DNA of 50,028 nt from Spirogloea muscicola (taxonomy: Eukaryota; Streptophyta; Zygnematophyceae; Spirogloeales; Spirogloeaceae). Positions 37,815 through 47,365 of this stretch are shown here, piece by piece. Location: contig WELB01000153.1 of assembly GCA_009602725.1 (NCBI GenBank), forward strand, positions 90,514-140,541, in the 5' to 3' direction. Within the stretch, counting starts at the first letter, position 1. Every line of letters starts with the position of its first letter. The notes below the pieces were generated by a model. That model was not told where the DNA came from. It ran no database searches and saw only the letters and a list, made by a program, of their open reading frames with translations. A program made the translations under genes and the position numbers.

Positions 37815-38566
37815 GCTGCAACGCTCTCCAGCGACCAAAAGAACGCGAGCCATGTATTGGTTGTCTCGGCCAAGTACCTGAAGATCCGTTTGACTGCTTG
37901 CCAATGAGCCAACCCAGGCCGCTGCATGAACTGGCTCACTGCTCCCACTGCTGCCGCAAAATCTGGCCTGGTTCCTGTCATGAGATACATAAGACTCCCC
38001 ACTGCTTGCTGGTATGGAACCCCTGCCATCTCTTGCGGCAGCTGGGAGCAGTGAGCCAGTTCATGCAGCGGATGAAGAAGCATATGAAGCAGCCAGAATA
38101 GATGGCATAGAACGAGACGACCTGGGAGGCCCCTATCCTGTGAGAGAGTCGGGGCCCAGTTTCCATTCGAAGCTGATGCAGAAGCAGATGAGGCAGTCAG
38201 AGCAGGTGGCATGGAACGAGACGACCTGGGAGGGCCCCTATCCTTTGGGAGGGAGTTCAGGGCCCGCGTTCTTTCGGTCGCTGGAGAGTGTGGCAGCAGA
38301 TCACTCTTTTCGCCGAACGCGAGCCAGGTATTCGTTGTTCCAGCCAAGTACCTGAAGATCCGTTTGACTGCTTTCCAGTAAGGCACCCCAGGCCGCTGCA
38401 TAAACTGGCTTACTGCTCCCACTGCTGCTGCAAGGTCAGGCCTTGTTCCTGTCATAAGATACATCAGGCTTCCCACAGCCTGTTGATATGGAACCCCTGC
38501 CATCTCCTCCTCTTCCTTCACAGTTTGTGGCTCTTGCTCCTTTGACAAGACCTGCTTGAATTCCAT
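37815..38566 (-). pseudogene. Copia RNase H lead-in, rearranged minus copies
   Basis: The minus strand carries GSLMYLMTGTRPD twice (near 38490 and near 37990), each followed by AAAVGAVSQFMQRPG and KRIFRYLAGTTNTWLAF or its variant. Short plus-strand pieces of the same region lie between (38010-38340). The segment is a set of small alternating inversions of one ~250-bp region. Confidence 0.65.
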
Positions 38567-40179
38567 TGGGGTTGAAATTGGGTTGGGTTCTCCATCCCAA
38601 AGCGTTGCAGCACCTGCTCAGCGAATTTAACCTGTCCCAATTTGATGCTCCTCCGCCTTCTGTCCCTAACCACCTGCATACCCAGCAGATAGGACACCTC
38701 CCCAAGGTCTGACATCTTGAACTTGCTGCACAGCAAACCCTTCACCCTGTCGACAGTCTCCAGACTAGGACTGAGTTTGAGCATATCATCCACGTAGAGG
38801 GCCAACAGCACCACAGGCTGTGCTGGCTCCCGCAGCACATAAACGCTGGTGTCGCTGGTGCATCGGGCGAATCCTGCCTCCTTCAACATGTCATTGATCT
38901 TGTGGTTCCACATGCGAGGGGCCTGCTTCAATCAATACAGAGATTTCTTCACAAGACAGACCTTGCTTGGCTGCTGATTGTCAATGAATCCCTCCGGCTG
39001 CTGCATGAATATCTCCTCCTCCAAGTCGCCATTCAGAAAGGCCGTCTTTACATCCACTTGGTGAACTTCGAAGTCCTGGCTCGCAGCTAAGCTGAGTAAC
39101 ACTCGAATAGAGGTGAACTTGGCGACCGGTGCGAAGGTCTCGTCATAGTCAATTCCTGTGACCTGTGAAATTCCCTTTGCCACCAACGATACTTTATATC
39201 TGACAACCTCCCCATCTGCACCTCGCTTCTGCCGAAGTACCCACTTGCACCCAATTGCCTGTCTCCCTGGTGGCAAGTCAACAAGTTCCCACGTCTTGTT
39301 CTCTTCAATGGACCGCATCTCTTCAGCTGCGGCTAACTCCCACTGCGCAGCATCCATCCTCTGCCTTGCCTGCGCCATGGCCAGAGGTTCGTCTACGGTA
39401 GCTGCAAAACCAAAGACGTATGCAGGGTCCTCCCTGACCTGTCTCGTTCTTGTGCTCCTTCTAAGCTGCTGCTGCGGTTGCAGTTGTGGCTGCTCTTCTT
39501 CTTCACCCTGCTGTTGCTGCACCTCATCCTCCTCTTCGTCCTCGATATTCTGCGATGGCATCTGTGACTGCTCTTGCCTATCGATATCCTCCTTGTCTTC
39601 ATCTTCATCTCCGCACAAGACAAGCTCTTCAGAGTCAAGCATAGCAGGCCTTTGCTCCCACTGCAATATGATCCTCTCCTCTGCTGCAGCATTTTCACTT
39701 CCACGCCAACTTTCATTGAAGATGACATCTCGGCTAAGTACAATGAGCTGGCTTGCAGGATCAAACATTCTATACCCCTTTGTATCAGCATCATAACCTA
39801 CAAAGATGGCCTTGGTCTTCTTGGGTTCTAATTTGTTGCGCAACTCTATGGGCTTGTGCACATACGCGGTACAACCAAAGACTCTCAAATGTGAAATGTC
39901 TGGCTTCCCCCCCGTCCACAGTTCTTCTGGCGTTGTCCCCTGCACTGCCCTCGTTGGGCACCTGGCTCGCAGATACGCCGCCGTGCAAACAGCTTCACCC
40001 CAATAGCTATCAGGTCGTCTACTCTCCTGAAGCATACATCTTGCAGCCTCCAGCAAGGTCCTGTTCATGCGCTCAGTCAGCCACGCCATTCTGCTGCGGG
40101 GTATACGGTACCGTCCGCTGATGCTGGATGCCTTCTCAAGCCAGAAAGTTCTCAAACTCATTGGACACGTACTCGCCAC
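38518..40179 (-). CDS. Ty1/copia integrase end and reverse transcriptase, minus-strand element
   Basis: Two nearly continuous frames. 38932-40179 holds the integrase C-terminal region (MNRTLLEAARCMLQESRRPD, PTRAVQGTTPEELW), an acidic/Gln-rich linker and the RVT_2 start (GCKWVLRQKRGADGEVVRYK, DYDETFAPVAKFTSIRVLLS, first catalytic Asp in [10 protein letters not shown]). A single TGA at the usual LYG-LKQ position separates it from 38518-38931, which continues LKQAPRMWNH to LYVDDML (canonical YVDD) and LLGMQVV. A frameshift near 38575 follows. This is the better-preserved copia pol but is not functional as read. Confidence 0.85.
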
Positions 40180-41040
40180 CGTTGTCAGAGCGAAGCACCT
40201 TCACCAGTCTTCCCGCTTGCTTTTCTACTCCAGCACGCCATCTCTGGAAAATCTGAAATACACTCGACCTCTCCTTGAGTATGTAGCACCAACATTTCCG
40301 TGACATGTCGTCGATGAAGGTCACAAAGTACCTCCCACCTCCAAGTGATGGAACTGGCGCTGGCCCCCAGACATCTGTGTGCACCAACTCCAAAAGACTG
40401 CTTGCTCTCTTGCCTCCCCCTGCAGGAAAGGACTTCGATGCTGCTTTCCAAGCACACACCCTTCACAAAATCTAAGCTGACCATCAACTCCAAGCGTCAA
40501 GCCACTCACAAGCTGTTCTTTGACCATCTCCTTGAGAGCTTCACCATTCAGATGTCCCAGCCTGCGATGCCACAGCTGCAGGTTGTCGTTCTTGTTCGCC
40601 ACTGCCACATTCCATTGACTTCCCGACATCAAAGCCTCACCCACAAGCCAGCAGAGTCCACCACTCCTCTCCCCCACGGCAGCCACCTCTCCAGCTCTAC
40701 TGAGGATCGTGCAGCCCTGTGGATCGAACACCAGTCGAAGCTTCTGACTGTTGAGGCTGTTCTCAGACAAGAGATTTCTAGCCAAACGAGGAACATGGAG
40801 GACATCCTGCAAAGGGATCTTCAAAGTCTTGCCAGCAACTTGAGCAACTATGTCCACCGAGTCCTTCCACACAGCAACTGTGGCAGTATTGTTTCCAAAC
40901 AAGACACGGCAATTCTTGACCTTGACCTTATACTCTCGTAACCACTCCCTTCTGCAAGTCATGTGTGCACTTGCTCCTGAGTCAACCAGCCATGAGTGGT
41001 ATCCACGAGTTTCTGAACATGTTTCACCTGTTGCTGCGGA
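40136..41040 (-). CDS. Copia protease, GAG pre-integrase and integrase core, minus-strand element
   Basis: From right to left: protease signature SWLVDSGASAHMTC (about 40965-41005), a long beta-rich segment, GAG pre-integrase (LWHRRLGHLNGEALKEMV, FCEGCVLGKQHRSPF) in the frame 40321-40962, and after a frameshift near 40430 the integrase core HTDVWGPAPVPSLGGGRYFV and RSDNGGEY. Together with 38518-40179 and 41690-42460 it forms one element, interrupted by an inverted insert at 41049-41669. Confidence 0.82.
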
Positions 41041-41058
41041 GTAGAAAGTGCTGGTGTG

Positions 41059-41659
41059 TGGTGGACTCTGCTTTCTTGTGGGTGAGCCTTTGATGTCGGG
41101 AAGTCAATGCAATGTGGCGGTGGCGAACAAGAACGACAACCTGCAGCTGTGGCATCGCAGGCTGGGACATCTGAATGGTGAAGCTCTCAAGGAGATGGTC
41201 AAAGAACAGCTTGTGAGTGGCTTGACGCTTGGAGTTGATGGTCAGCTTAGTTTTTGTGAAGGATGTGTGCTTCAAAAGCAGCATCGAAGTCCCTTTCCTG
41301 CAGGGGGAGGCAAGAGATCAAGCAGTCTTTCGGAGTTGGTGCACACAGATGTCTGGGGGCCAGCGCCAGTTCCATCACTTGGAGGGGGGAGGTACTTTGT
41401 GACCTTCATCGACGACATGTCACGGAAATGTTGGTGCTACATACTCAAGGAGAGGTCGAGTGTATTTCAGATTTTCCAGAGATGGCGTGCTGGAGTAGAA
41501 AAGCAAGCGGGAAGACCGGTGAAGGTGCTTCGCTCTGACAACGGTGGCGAGTACGTGTCCAATGGGTTTGAGAGCTTTCTGGCTCGAGAAGGCATCCAGC
41601 ATCAGCGGACGGTACCGTATACCCCGCAGCAGAATGGCGTGGCTGAGCGCATAGGAAAT
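41059..41659 (+). pseudogene. Inverted copia pre-integrase/integrase segment inserted in copia
   Basis: Open from GGLCFLVGEPLMSGSQCNVA through LWHRRLGHLNGEALKEMVKE, FCEGC and HTDVWGPAPVPSLGGGRYFV to RSDNGGEYVSN and PQQNGVAERI. It opposes the host element. The flanks share TGCTGGTGTGT (41049-41059 and 41659-41669; 14 of 16 bases over a wider span). The host gene reads smoothly from zinc knuckle to protease if the segment and one flank are removed. Confidence 0.78.
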
Positions 41660-41664
41660 GCTGG

Positions 41665-42460
41665 TGTGTTCCCCTTGCACAGCTTGGGACCGGTCCCTCT
41701 GCAACTTCGCTTGTAGAGCTGGACACTGAGCCTTCCAATGACCCTGCTTTCTGCAGAAATGACAACACCTCTGCTCGCACGAGCAGCTCCCTGTCCTCCG
41801 TCCTGGCCCTGAAAGCCCGGCCTGTGACCCATGCCTATGTCCACTCGGCCCAGCATTGCCGATGCCTTGGCCTCGGTCTCCTCTGCTCTCTCTTGGGCCT
41901 TCTTCTCCTCCTGCAATAATCTTCCTCGCACGTACTCCAGGCTGCGCTTCTCGTCCTCCACACTGTCCAGAAGAGTGATAACAGTGTCAAACCTGGGAAT
42001 GTGCTTCAAGCTATTGATGAGGATCGCCACCTGAAAGCTCTTCAAGGTCGACTCCGTACTTGCTCCAAGCGCCTCCATCTCATCTATGAGTCGCTTGTAC
42101 TCGGTAAGATGCTCTGTCAGCTTTGCTCCCTCCTGCATTCTGGAATTGAGAAGCCTTTGCTGCACGGCCAGCATCTTCTGCTGCCCTGTCGGTTCACAAT
42201 ACGCCACAAGCTTCTTTCCAAGCTTCCGCTCTGGCTGCTGGCACAATCTGTGTTTTGTGGTGTGTATCAAGGCTATTCATCAGAAAAGCCACCACGACGG
42301 CATTGTTCTCCTCCCACTCTTGAAGAACTTTCTCCGACGCATCGGATGCCGGCCCTTCTCCTTGCACGACGTTCCAGAGTCGGTTGGCACGGAGCGTCAT
42401 CTCGACCTGCAACCGCCACATCCGCCAGTCCTTTCCTTCGTACCGCTCGACTCCGGCCAT
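41665..42460 (-). CDS. Ty1/copia gag, minus-strand element
   Basis: Start chosen at 42460 (MAGVERYEGKDWRMWRLQVE) because the primer-binding site lies just upstream. Continues ... QQRLLNSRMQEGAKLTEHLT, EYKRLIDEMEALGAS (UBN2-type gag), a charged coiled region (EKRSLEYVRGRLLQEEKKAQ) and a CCHC knuckle CHFCRKQGHWKAQC near 41720-41765, the latter in another frame. A frameshift lies near 42190 and another before the knuckle. Confidence 0.78.
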
Positions 42461-42468
42461 CAAAACAC

Positions 42469-42479
42469 CTCTGATACCA
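42469..42479 (-). other. Copia primer-binding site
   Basis: The minus strand reads TGGTATCAGAG, complementary to the 3' end of plant-type initiator tRNA-Met, as in many plant Ty1/copia elements. The bases just before it on that strand end in CA, as an LTR should. It lies 8 bases upstream of the gag ATG. Confidence 0.75.
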
Positions 42480-42755
42480 TGAAAGACTATATTCTCTGCC
42501 ATCTCTGATGAATTTCAAAGACGAAGCGCACAGGGAATTCCTGCAAGCCGCAGCCGCCACTGTCACGCCTTGCGGGGTTTTGCTGCGGCTCCCGCGTGGA
42601 GCCGCTGCCGCCGCCGCTGCCGCTGCTGCCGCTGTGGCTGCTGCTGGCAACCTCACTAAGCGACCCCCGTGCTGCCGCGCTTGCAGTGCGCTCTGCTGGG
42701 CCGGCGGGGATCGGCGGCGTTCGCCCTAGTGAGTGCAATTGGGCAAGAAGTAAGA
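42480..42755. other. Putative remnant of copia 5' LTR and CAG/CCG-rich sequence
   Basis: By position the first part should be the 5' LTR. No second copy of it was found at the other end of the element (near 37815), so the LTR pair cannot be confirmed. GCCGCTGCC-type repeats at 42600-42650. No gene was seen. Confidence 0.35.
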
Positions 42756-43104
42756 GCTCGGCCATTGAGGATAGGGGCTGGAACAGCCAGCCCAAAAAAG
42801 AATGAGCAGAGTACAAGAAGCCCAAGAAGAAGGGGGCCAGGCGAAGCACTAAGGCGAAGCACTAAGAAAGAAGCACACACGAAGAAACAAAGCAGCTACT
42901 AACTACTCAGTAACCCCTGCTAAGCAGTCGCAGGTCAGAGAGGCTATGTTCCTCCTTGGCTTCCTCTGGCCCCCTTCTCGTTCTTTGTTCATTCTTTTTT
43001 GGGCTGGCTTGTCCAGCCCCTATCCTCAATGGGCGAGCCCTTTCTTCTATGTTCCTGGAAGGACGTCCCCTGGCCAGAGCCAGAGGCAAGCCCCTCCAGC
43101 CCCT
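42756..43104 (-). mobile_element. Family A tail and 3' UTR, split by a 93-bp insertion
   Basis: Minus strand: RT codons LASGSGQGTSFQ (43104-43057), interruption, then SLSDLRLLSRGY and TGA (42943-42908), then the 3' UTR with hairpin to 42756 (AATGGCCGAGC). Apart from the insertion the tail is in frame. Confidence 0.82.
42954..43046 (+). mobile_element. 93-bp family A 3' end with exact 10-bp target duplication
   Basis: CCTTGGCTTCCTCTGGCCCC through TTTTTTGGGCTGGCTTGTCC to AATGGGCGAGCCCTTTCTT. Flanked by CTATGTTCCT at 42944-42953 and 43047-43056. It contains no protein-coding sequence at all and defines the exact 3' terminus of family A RNA. Confidence 0.9.
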
Positions 43105-43264
43105 CAAACCCTGAACCCGGCGGTTCGGCCTAGCGCCACCAGCCTGGGTCTCAAGGGTCGGCACTAACCCCGACGGTGGTTATCCAATCGACCCACCAAC
43201 CGCTGGGACCACCGGACTCCCTAGCTCAGGAAAATGCGTGTGTATTAAGAGATGGGGAGGCCAT

Positions 43265-43612
43265 GTGTGGCCAAGTACAAAGGCAAGCACATTGGACAAA
43301 TGTACGTCACCTGCTGCTAAGCTGACCCGCTCAGTAACCACGAGTCAGCACATAGAGGTCGCTAGCTGACGCTCGAATACCGGACGGCAATTGACTAGCT
43401 CTTGTGCCAGCAGCTAAGGCTCGACCAGCTTTCTGATGCAGAGCATACGCCTGAGCTCGTTGCAGACAGGTTGACACTCGACGTCGCAGAAATGATAGAT
43501 AGGCTGCCGGTATACCCATCTGGGCTCAGGGACAGAAGAATGTGCTCGCCCATAGAGAAGAGTGGCTGGCAAAGCCAGCCCAAAAAGAATGGACAACAAC
43601 CCAAGCCAAAGA
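43265..43612 (-). mobile_element. Hairpin fused to family B RT tail with 3' UTR, minus strand
   Basis: On the minus strand: hairpin 43612-43538 (TTTTTGGGCTGGCTTTGCCA, then GGGCGAGCACATTCTTC), then the tail MGIPAAYLSFLRRRVSTCLQ, RAQAYALHQKAGRALAAGTR and ASDLYVLTRGY with TGA at 43331, then GCGGGTCAGCTTAGCAGCAG. It has the same architecture as the composites in R1-R3, but with a family-A-like hairpin. Confidence 0.75.
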
Positions 43613-43624
43613 AAGAGGAGCCGA

Positions 43625-43870
43625 GAAAGGAAGAGCTCTCCCATTGAGGATTGGGGCTGGAACAGCCAGCCCAAAAAAGAATGGACAAAGTACGAGAAGG
43701 GAGCCAGGGGAGCGCTAAGAAAAACAAGCACAAGAAGAAACAAAGCAGCTACGAATGACTGAGTAATTCCTGCTGAGCAGCCGCAGTTCAGAGATGCTAG
43801 GGTCCTGGAAGTGGGTCCCCTGGACAAAGCCAGAGGCAGCAGCTAGGGCTCTTCCGGCACGAAGGTGCAG
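43625..43870 (-). mobile_element. 5'-truncated family A tail with 3' UTR
   Basis: The tail begins at codons for LHLRAGRALA(A) near 43865 and ends near 43766 with a changed end (the reading is QQE instead of SRGY). The 3' UTR hairpin is at 43650-43680. It abuts the composite at 43612 head to tail. Confidence 0.75.
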
Positions 43871-43936
43871 AAGAACTACACTACATTGCATGCCTTCGGA
43901 CTAGGACGAAGACATCAGCCAGAGGACGCTCAGTAA

Positions 43937-44035
43937 CCTCTAGTCAGGAGATGCAAGTAGGAGTAGCTAGCCGGGGGAAAGATGTCGCCCTGGCGGAAGC
44001 CGGAGGCCGCCGCCAAAGCTCGGCTCGGATAAACC
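43937..44035 (-). mobile_element. Short RT tail, family F
   Basis: Minus-strand reading RALAAASGFRQGDIFPPA, then SYLHLLTRGY and TGA. It is related to family C (SGFRQGDSFPAASLSDLRLL) but diverged. No hairpin was found within the next 50 bases downstream. Confidence 0.55.
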
Positions 44036-44235
44036 CTGAGCCCCTCAGTACCCCGCCGACACTCCACTGTGTGTGGGCCTCATAATGCGCGCATGGAGGT
44101 GGTACCGCGCGGCTCCACACACAGTCCTAGAACCTAGATCATACGAGCCAGCAAGAGCAAGAGTCTCACAGACTTCTCACAACAAGAACAGGGGGGAGGA
44201 TGGCAGACACGAAGCCCTTCTGCCACCAACTAGAG

Positions 44236-44378
44236 AGAAGTGGCACTCCCAATGGGGGCAAGGGCTGCGAAATGCCAGCCCAAAAAGAATTCACAAAGGT
44301 TCAGAGGGGCCTAAGAGCGGTGAGCAGCTACAAAGGGGCCTGAGGATGCTATAGTAAAACAGGGGGAGGATGGATCAG
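44236..44378 (-). repeat. 3' UTR and hairpin of family C RT copy
   Basis: Follows the stop at 44379. The minus strand gives TTTTTGGGCTGGCATTTCGC, AGCCCTTGCCCCCATTGGGA and GTGCC, almost the same end as the module at 2045-2117. Confidence 0.72.
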
Positions 44379-45203
44379 TCAGTAATTACGAGTGAGGAGT
44401 CTCAGATCCGACAGACTAGCTGCCGGGAAGCTATCACCCTGACGAAAGCCAGAGCCCGCAGCGAGAGCACGGCCAGCTCGCAGATGCAGAGCGTGGGCCA
44501 TGGAGCACTGCAGGGATACAGAGAGGCGCATCCGGTAGACCTGAGCCCACGAGCCAGCGGCGTTGAAGTCGGCTGGCTCGCCGCGTCTGCGGGACACAGC
44601 CCGCCGCGCAAGCCTAGCCAGCAAGTCAAGCCACTGGGACCCAAGAGCCCCGTGTACGTCCACCGCCAAGGGGACGAACTCGTCGGCAGGTGGGTGGTCG
44701 GAGTGCTTGGCCGCCTTGCAGCGAGCGGCCTTCGAGGCAGCGTGGCTTGCCCGCGAGGCAGAGAGCCCCAGGTTGGAGCGGTCGACCACATCGGTGGTGA
44801 CTACATCGGCTATGATCCGCGCGCCACCTCCCGGCGTGGACGCCACCAGGTCAACACGACGCGTATGGTGTCCGTCAGCCCTCTCGAGGATGGGCATGAC
44901 CGAGGCGTTCTCCTTCGCCACCGTGTAGCCCGCCTCCTGAAAGATCCCGAACATAGCATCACGCAAGAGGTCGTGCGCAGCTGTTCGTTCGCCTCTAGTG
45001 GCGCAGCGGAGGAGATGCGCCGCCAGCTCCGCCGGGTCCGTCGACCGCTCCCCACATTTGCACTGCAGCACGCCCAGCACGCAGGGCGGGGGGAGGCCCA
45101 GCACGCGATGCGTGGCCGTGCGGAACAGCTCGTCCGGCAGCCTGAGCGCATCATACAGTGGGAGCGCAGAGAGCCAGGCTGCCGCGCCGGGGGAGGCGGC
45201 CGA
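44379..45203 (-). pseudogene. 5'-truncated family C non-LTR RT copy, endonuclease half open
   Basis: Frame open from the N at 45204 to SLSDLRLLTRNY and TAA/TGA at 44379. CKCG-x12-H-x3-C knuckle, HHTRRVDLVASTPGGGARII, ADVVTTDVVDRS, KAAKHSDHPPADEFVPLAVD: the same endonuclease layout as family A (about 60% identical by eye). Only the C-terminal ~270 residues are present, without RT. The left part is intact, which suggests recent arrival or an assembly break at the N. Confidence 0.78.
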
Positions 45204-45204
45204 N
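45204..45204. other. Ambiguous base (N) at a repeat junction
   Basis: The N sits exactly where the family C copy stops and a second copy of its own 3' end begins. Confidence 0.95.
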
Positions 45205-45326
45205 AATTACGAGTGAGGAGCCTCAGATCCGACAGACTAGCTGCCGGGAAGCTATCACCCTGACGAAAGCCAGAGCCCGCAGCGAGAGCACGGCCAGCTC
45301 GCAGATGCAGAGCGTGGGCCATGGAC
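45205..45326 (-). repeat. Second copy of family C tail end
   Basis: 122 bases matching 44382-44503 with essentially one change (GCCT against GTCT). Covers MAHALHLRAGRALAAGSGFR to LLTRN. Homology stops at the CCATGGA word. Confidence 0.85.
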
Positions 45327-45448
45327 CGCTGCAGAGTCCTCAAGAGTCCCCGAGGCAGCACGGAAGGCAGCGCGCGGTGCACTTTCAAAACGCTCTGGAG
45401 GAAGAGCTCCTGATTTCTCAACTGGCAGCGCTCTGGAGGGCGTTCTGT

Positions 45449-45509
45449 GGCCCCCTATTCTTTTTTGGGCTGGCTTTTCCAGCCCCTATCCTCAATGGGC
45501 GAGCCCTTC
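45449..45509 (+). repeat. Family A hairpin end fused upstream of a truncated RT copy
   Basis: CCCCCTATTCTTTTTTGGGC, TGGCTTTTCCAGCCCC and AATGGGCGAGCCCTTC, then RT codons start at once. The preceding ~80 bases resemble the family G block (GCGGTGCACTTTC). Confidence 0.82.
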
Positions 45510-46916
45510 TTGGACGATATGCAGCTGTCATTGGCCATGTTGACCAAGGCTATCGGGCAGCGGCCCCAGTACTTGACGCGGGCCACCCCGCCGTCCCCAG
45601 AGGCGTTGGCGGTGTACAAGGCCTTCGACGCCGGCATGGTGGCGAGCTTGGCGGCCCTGGTCCGCCACCTGGGCTTCCTACGGTCGCCAGCCGCTATCCA
45701 CCAGGCGGCGCTACCCCTCAGCCACGGCGGTCTCGGCCTGCGCCCGCTCGTCCGCTCTTGCAGGGCTGCATATCTCGGCAGCTGGGCGCAGACTGCCGCC
45801 TCCGTGGCCCAGCGCTTCATCGTCCACGGCCGGCGTGCACTGGAGCAGGCGGTGGTGGAGGTTGACACGGGCGCGCTGCCGTTCCAGGAGTCGCTTCGCA
45901 CCGCCCACCAGGAGCTGATCGCGGCGCACCCGGACCTGGCCGGCCAGGCGGTCTCCTTTGCGCACCTCGCGCACACCGCTGACCTGCGGGTCCAAGCGCG
46001 CTTCGCGGCCGTGGTCGACAAGGCCGCTTACACCACCGCCGTGCTGCAGCTCCCCGAGGCCGACCTGCGCGGGCGCGCGAGACTCCACTCGGCCGCTTCC
46101 CCCGGGGCAGCGGCGTGGCTCCAGGCCCTCCCACTCAACGACGCCCTCGCCCTCCCGGACGAGGTATTCCGGAGTGCCGTCCACAGGCTCCTCGGCCTGC
46201 CGCCGCCATGCCTCCAGGGCGTGCGTCAATGTGAGTGTGGTGAGCGCGGGGCCGAGCAGGGGGAGCTGGTCGCTCACGTTCTGCGCTGCTCGCACGGCGG
46301 AGAGCGGACAGCGGCCCATGACCGCCTCCGGGACGCAATGCACGGCATCCTGGTGGAGGCTGGCTTCTCTGTGGCAGCGGAGCACTCTGGGATCATGCCG
46401 CTCCAGGACAGGGCCGACGGTCTCCACGCCCGTCGTGTGGACCTGGTGGCCACCCCACAGGTCGGCGGGCCACGTCTCCTCCTGGACGTGGTGACTACCG
46501 ACGCATTCGACCGATCCCACCCAGCCCAGTGTGCAACCAAGCCTGGGTATGCGGTCGCCTGCGCCGCTCGTGCCGAAGAACTCAAGTACGCAGACCATCC
46601 GCCAGCTGACGAGTTCTTCCCGCTGGCCATCGACACACACGGGGCGTTGGGTGCTCGGTGGCTCGAACTGCTCCACCAGCTTGCCCGTCACGCCGTCGCC
46701 CGCCGCTTCCATGGGGAGCCGGTGGACTTCCCTGCAGCTGGGTCGCTCGCCCAGGTGTACCGCATGCGCCTGGCCGTCTCGCTGCAGAGGTCAATGGCCC
46801 GTGCGCTGCACCTGCGTGCCGGCCAAGCCCTCGCTGCTGCCTCTGGCTCTGGCCAGGGGACATACTTCCAGGAGCACAGTCTCTCTGACCTGCGACTGCT
46901 TAGCAGGGGTTACTGA
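45510..46916 (+). pseudogene. 5'-truncated family A RT copy, open C-terminal half
   Basis: Aligns with residues ~833-1299 of the intact protein with roughly 90% identity and no frameshift: LDDMQLSLAMLTKAIGQRPQ, CECG...H...C knuckle, ARRVDLVA, LLLDVVTTDAF, AARAEELKYAD (Lys1187 is Glu here), to SLSDLRLLSRGY and TGA. An in-frame ATG inside the hairpin part (45447) keeps the whole 489 codons open. It could express an endonuclease domain without RT, but the lost Lys would need testing. Confidence 0.85.
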
Positions 46917-47073
46917 GTGATTAGTAGCTGCTTTGTTTCTTCTTGTGTGCTTGTCTTTCTTAGTGCTTCACCTAAGTGCTTCGATTAGCCCCCTTCTTGA
47001 ACTGTGTTCATTCTTTTTCTTGGGCTGGCTGTTCCAGCCCATGTCCTCAATGGGCGAGCCCTTTCTTTCTTCT
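46917..47073 (+). mobile_element. 3' UTR of the 45510-46916 copy
   Basis: CTTGGGCTGGCTGTTCCAGC, CC and AATGGGCGAGCCCTTTCTTT. Same length and order as the reference 3' UTR. Confidence 0.82.
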
Positions 47074-47079
47074 GTGGGT

Positions 47080-47314
47080 TTCCAGATTCCGATCTGCACT
47101 GCCTGACTAGAGGTGTTTGAGCAGCCATTCACCTGCACCGCTTCCTCCTGCGACCCAGACGATCAGCGCCTGCGAGCCCGCGCCCCAGCAATTGCACCCC
47201 ACTGCCTCATTATCAGCCATAGAGTTCTTATCTCGATTTCCCGCAGCGGCGACCAATTTCATCAGCGCCCCCGCCCCCCGCCTCTCCGCCTGCAGTTGTG
47301 CGCCCCCCCCCTCG
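47080..47314 (+). repeat. Decayed RT end and shared leader, copy 3
   Basis: CTGCCTGACTAGAGGTGTTTGA resembles the LTRG-stop of other tails; CACCGCTTCCTCC, GCAGCGGCGACCAATTTC and GCCTGCAGTTGTG match 17106-17300 and 21555-21730. It ends at the ATG of the coiled-coil ORF. Confidence 0.5.
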
Positions 47315-47333
47315 ATGGCCCTCCAGCCCGGCC

Positions 47334-47365
<32 letters not shown>

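Noticed and set aside
35355-42480. Copia LTR pair
   Set aside because: A primer-binding site is present at 42469-42479, but I could not find two matching LTRs; the 3' end of the minus element is lost in inversions.
45711-46712. 333-codon minus-strand frame
   Set aside because: Shadow of the truncated RT copy at 45510-46916.
47334-47365. CGG run as evidence of a CpG-island promoter
   Set aside because: It lies inside the coding frame after the ATG, and similar runs occur at several unrelated places.
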